Assembly (NCBI GenBank): GCA_002495675.1
Contig: DAGH01000009.1
Coordinates: 4,722 to 10,892 of the forward strand
Origin: Euryarchaeota archaeon UBA182
GTDB lineage: Archaea; Thermoplasmatota; Poseidoniia; Poseidoniales; Thalassarchaeaceae
Direction: 5' to 3'
DNA length: 6,171 nucleotides
Shown: positions 4,498 through 6,171 of the stretch, one piece after another
Layout of the letters: the number at the start of each line of letters is the position of its first letter
Numbering within the stretch: the first letter of the stretch is position 1
Made by a program: the position numbers and the translations under genes
The notes under the pieces: model-generated
Database searches by the model: none
Told to the model about the DNA's origin: nothing
What the model saw: only the letters and a program-made list of their open reading frames with translations

Positions 4498-6171
4498 CTA
4501 CCTTACATTCGACCCGGGTTTGATGTCCCCATCGGGCCTGATTAGTCGCACCGAACCACTCCCATCATCAGCGGCCAACAACATGCCCTCCGACATTACG
4601 CCCCTGAGTTTGCGCGGCTCAAGATTAGCGACGAATACAACTAAGCTGCCTGTAAGTTCATCCTTGGAATAGTAGTCCTTCAACCCAGCGCAGACGGTTC
4701 TCTCCCGTTCGCCCCCCTCGTTGATCTTCACAACATAGAGGCGGTCGGCATTGGGATGGTCCTCTACCGATTCGACGATGCCTATCCTCAAATCCACGGA
4801 GGCGAATGTGTTGAAGTCGATGTACGCCACGCCTTCCACGGGCCCGACTTCGCTCTTGACCTTGTCTGATTCGATTTCCCTCGAGAGTATCTCGTCTAGG
4901 TCAAGCCTTGTGAACAGGGGGGCCACGCTAGGCAGTACACCTGGTCTGTTATCTGCCCTCAGGGCCTCATCCCAAGTTTCCTCGCTCGACTCCCCAGGTT
5001 CTCCGATCATCCCCCATAGCCTCTGGGACTGGAATGGCATGAATGGATGGGTGAGTATCGCGAGCACCCTGAGACTATGCCACGCGGCTGATAGGGGTTT
5101 GAGGGCCTTCTCCCGGTCAGATGGGTCATCGGATTTGAGGTACTTCCATGGTTCGGCCCTCTGAAGGAAGCCGTTTCCCTCTTGGGCGATGTCCATGACC
5201 TTCCTCAGAGCCTCCTTGAATCGCTGCCTCTCCATCGACTCCATTGAGCCTGATATTTTCCCCTCGATGAAGGCCCTGAACTCTGGGTATCCCTCGAGGC
5301 CTGGAAGGCCCTGGAGAGGGTTAGAACCGGCATCTGATGCCCGTGCAACCAGCGTGAGGACCCTGTTTACGTAGTTGGCGTATGTTCCGATGAGTTCGTT
5401 GTTGACCTTGTCAACATATTCCCTCCACGTGAAGTCCGTGTCATGGAGCTCCGGCATGTTCACCGTCAAGTGGTACCTGATGGTGTCGGGGTCATACCTC
5501 TCCAAGAAAGTCGGTAGCCAGACAGCGTGCTTCCTACTCGTTGAGAACTGGTCCCCAGATAGCATGAGGTACTCGTTTGAGGCAACATTGTCCTCGAGAT
5601 GGAGACGTTCTGGGTCCTCCCTTCCTCGATTCAGGGCCATCAGGATTCCCGGCCAAATGATCGTGTGGAATGGGATGTTGTCCTTCCCCATGAAGTAGAT
5701 GTGACGGAGGTTTCCACTGTCCATCCACCAACGCCTCCATATGTCGCTCTCAGAACCCGATTCCTCCGCTATCCGCTCCGACCAGATTCTGGCGCACGTG
5801 AGGTATCCTTGGACTGCATCGAACCAGACGTACACCCTCTTTTCGCCCCACACCTCGTCGTCCAGGGGTATCTTGACCCCCCACTCTATGTCCCGGGTGA
5901 CTGCCCTGGGGCGTAGCCCCATGTTGAGCCAGTTCTGCGTCATTGCCCGGACATTCGGCTTCCAGGTGGATCTCCTGCTCGCAGCATGAGTCTCAAGATC
6001 ATCCTGCAGAAGGTCCAACCTGAAGAAGAGATGGTCCGTCTCCCTGATCTCTACGGGTATCTCAGGATTTAGTTTCGAGACGGGATCCTTCAGCTCATTG
6101 GCCTCATATGTGGCGCCGCACGCATCGCATTGGTCCCCCCTCGCACCTTCAGCTGAGCAAGCCGGGCAGAC
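4498..6171 (-). CDS. metG: Methionyl-tRNA synthetase (C-terminal 557 residues; N-terminus off window)
   Basis: This cytoplasmic class Ia synthetase charges tRNA-Met using ATP. The frame is open to the right edge: the TTG at 6018 is an internal Leu codon, and 51 more residues upstream belong to the gene. Numbering from the first residue in the window: zinc knuckle Cys2, Cys5, Cys15, Cys18 with ARGDQCDACG (10-19), as in archaeal/eukaryal MetRS; IRETDHLFFRL (42-52); catalytic WFDA (116-119); MGKDNIPFHTIIWPG (161-175); KMSKS-equivalent QFSTS (208-212). The helical anticodon-binding domain has NNELIGTYANYVNRV (257-271), and Trp342 in AEPWKYL matches the anticodon-reading Trp (E. coli Trp461). A linker leads to a fused tRNA-binding OB fold of Trbp111/EMAP-II type (about 451-557), with IGIVESVEDHPNADRLYVV (463-481) and LRGVMSEGMLLA (522-533). 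The HIGH motif and the first part of the Rossmann fold lie outside the window. The gene is convergent with the membrane protein gene. Confidence 0.97.
   Translation of the reverse strand, partial: VCPACSAEGARGDQCDACGATYEANELKDPVSKLNPEIPVEIRETDHLFFRLDLLQDDLETHAASRRSTWKPNVRAMTQNWLNMGLRPRAVTRDIEWGVKIPLDDEVWGEKRVYVWFDAVQGYLTCARIWSERIAEESGSESDIWRRWWMDSGNLRHIYFMGKDNIPFHTIIWPGILMALNRGREDPERLHLEDNVASNEYLMLSGDQFSTSRKHAVWLPTFLERYDPDTIRYHLTVNMPELHDTDFTWREYVDKVNNELIGTYANYVNRVLTLVARASDAGSNPLQGLPGLEGYPEFRAFIEGKISGSMESMERQRFKEALRKVMDIAQEGNGFLQRAEPWKYLKSDDPSDREKALKPLSAAWHSLRVLAILTHPFMPFQSQRLWGMIGEPGESSEETWDEALRADNRPGVLPSVAPLFTRLDLDEILSREIESDKVKSEVGPVEGVAYIDFNTFASVDLRIGIVESVEDHPNADRLYVVKINEGGERERTVCAGLKDYYSKDELTGSLVVFVANLEPRKLRGVMSEGMLLAADDGSGSVRLIRPDGDIKPGSNVR

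Noticed and set aside
6016..6018. TTG as the start codon of metG
   Set aside because: The frame stays open upstream to the window edge and encodes the conserved zinc knuckle and IRET block, so this TTG is an internal leucine codon.
1..6171. CRISPR array, tRNA/rRNA gene, insertion sequence or toxin-antitoxin pair
   Set aside because: No spaced direct repeats, cloverleaf sequence, transposase or terminal inverted repeats were seen on either strand; nearly all bases belong to housekeeping genes and the one surface protein.

Overview
This 6.2-kb window is archaeal chromosome carrying mostly informational and housekeeping genes. Four recognisable products are archaeal in type: a PAN-type proteasomal ATPase ending in an HbYX tail, an archaeal MBF1 (zinc ribbon plus helix-turn-helix), the rRNA-modification enzyme Tsr3 (DUF367), and an archaeal/eukaryal-style methionyl-tRNA synthetase (MetRS). 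The mid-range base composition and the acidic, Trp/Cys-rich secreted membrane protein suggest a marine planktonic euryarchaeon (Marine Group II/Poseidoniales or a relative). That placement is an inference from gene type, not from a marker comparison.

Left part, minus strand: pan (54-1286) is followed after 9 bp by the first 14 codons of a second gene. Its N-terminus carries the glutamate formimidoyltransferase signature, and it runs off the left edge at base 1. A GAGG ribosome-binding site overlapping the pan stop codon suggests the two genes are co-transcribed.

Centre left, plus strand: mbf1 (1363-1848) diverges from pan across a 76-bp gap and overlaps tsr3 (1841-2374) by 8 bp, so the latter two form a transcriptional unit. 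A 75-codon gene of unknown function (2440-2667) follows after 65 bp and has its own Shine-Dalgarno-like site.

Centre right: a 157-bp intergenic region with a TATA-like element precedes a 549-residue predicted type I membrane protein (2825-4474). It has a signal peptide, an acidic linker, an extracellular part rich in Trp and Cys with five N-glycosylation sequons, one C-terminal membrane helix and a short cytoplasmic tail. I cannot assign it to a family. A T7 run directly after its stop is a plausible archaeal terminator.

Right part, minus strand: metG (4498 to beyond 6171) is convergent with the membrane protein gene. The window holds its zinc-binding knuckle, the end of the catalytic domain, the anticodon-binding helical domain and a fused C-terminal tRNA-binding OB fold. 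Its KMSKS-equivalent reads QFSTS and lacks both lysines.

Together the known genes cover protein degradation (pan), transcription/translation coupling (mbf1), small-subunit rRNA maturation (tsr3) and aminoacylation (metG). No mobile element, CRISPR array, tRNA or rRNA gene was seen. I do not see a new multi-gene system. The least explained items are the Trp/Cys-rich surface protein and the 75-residue protein.
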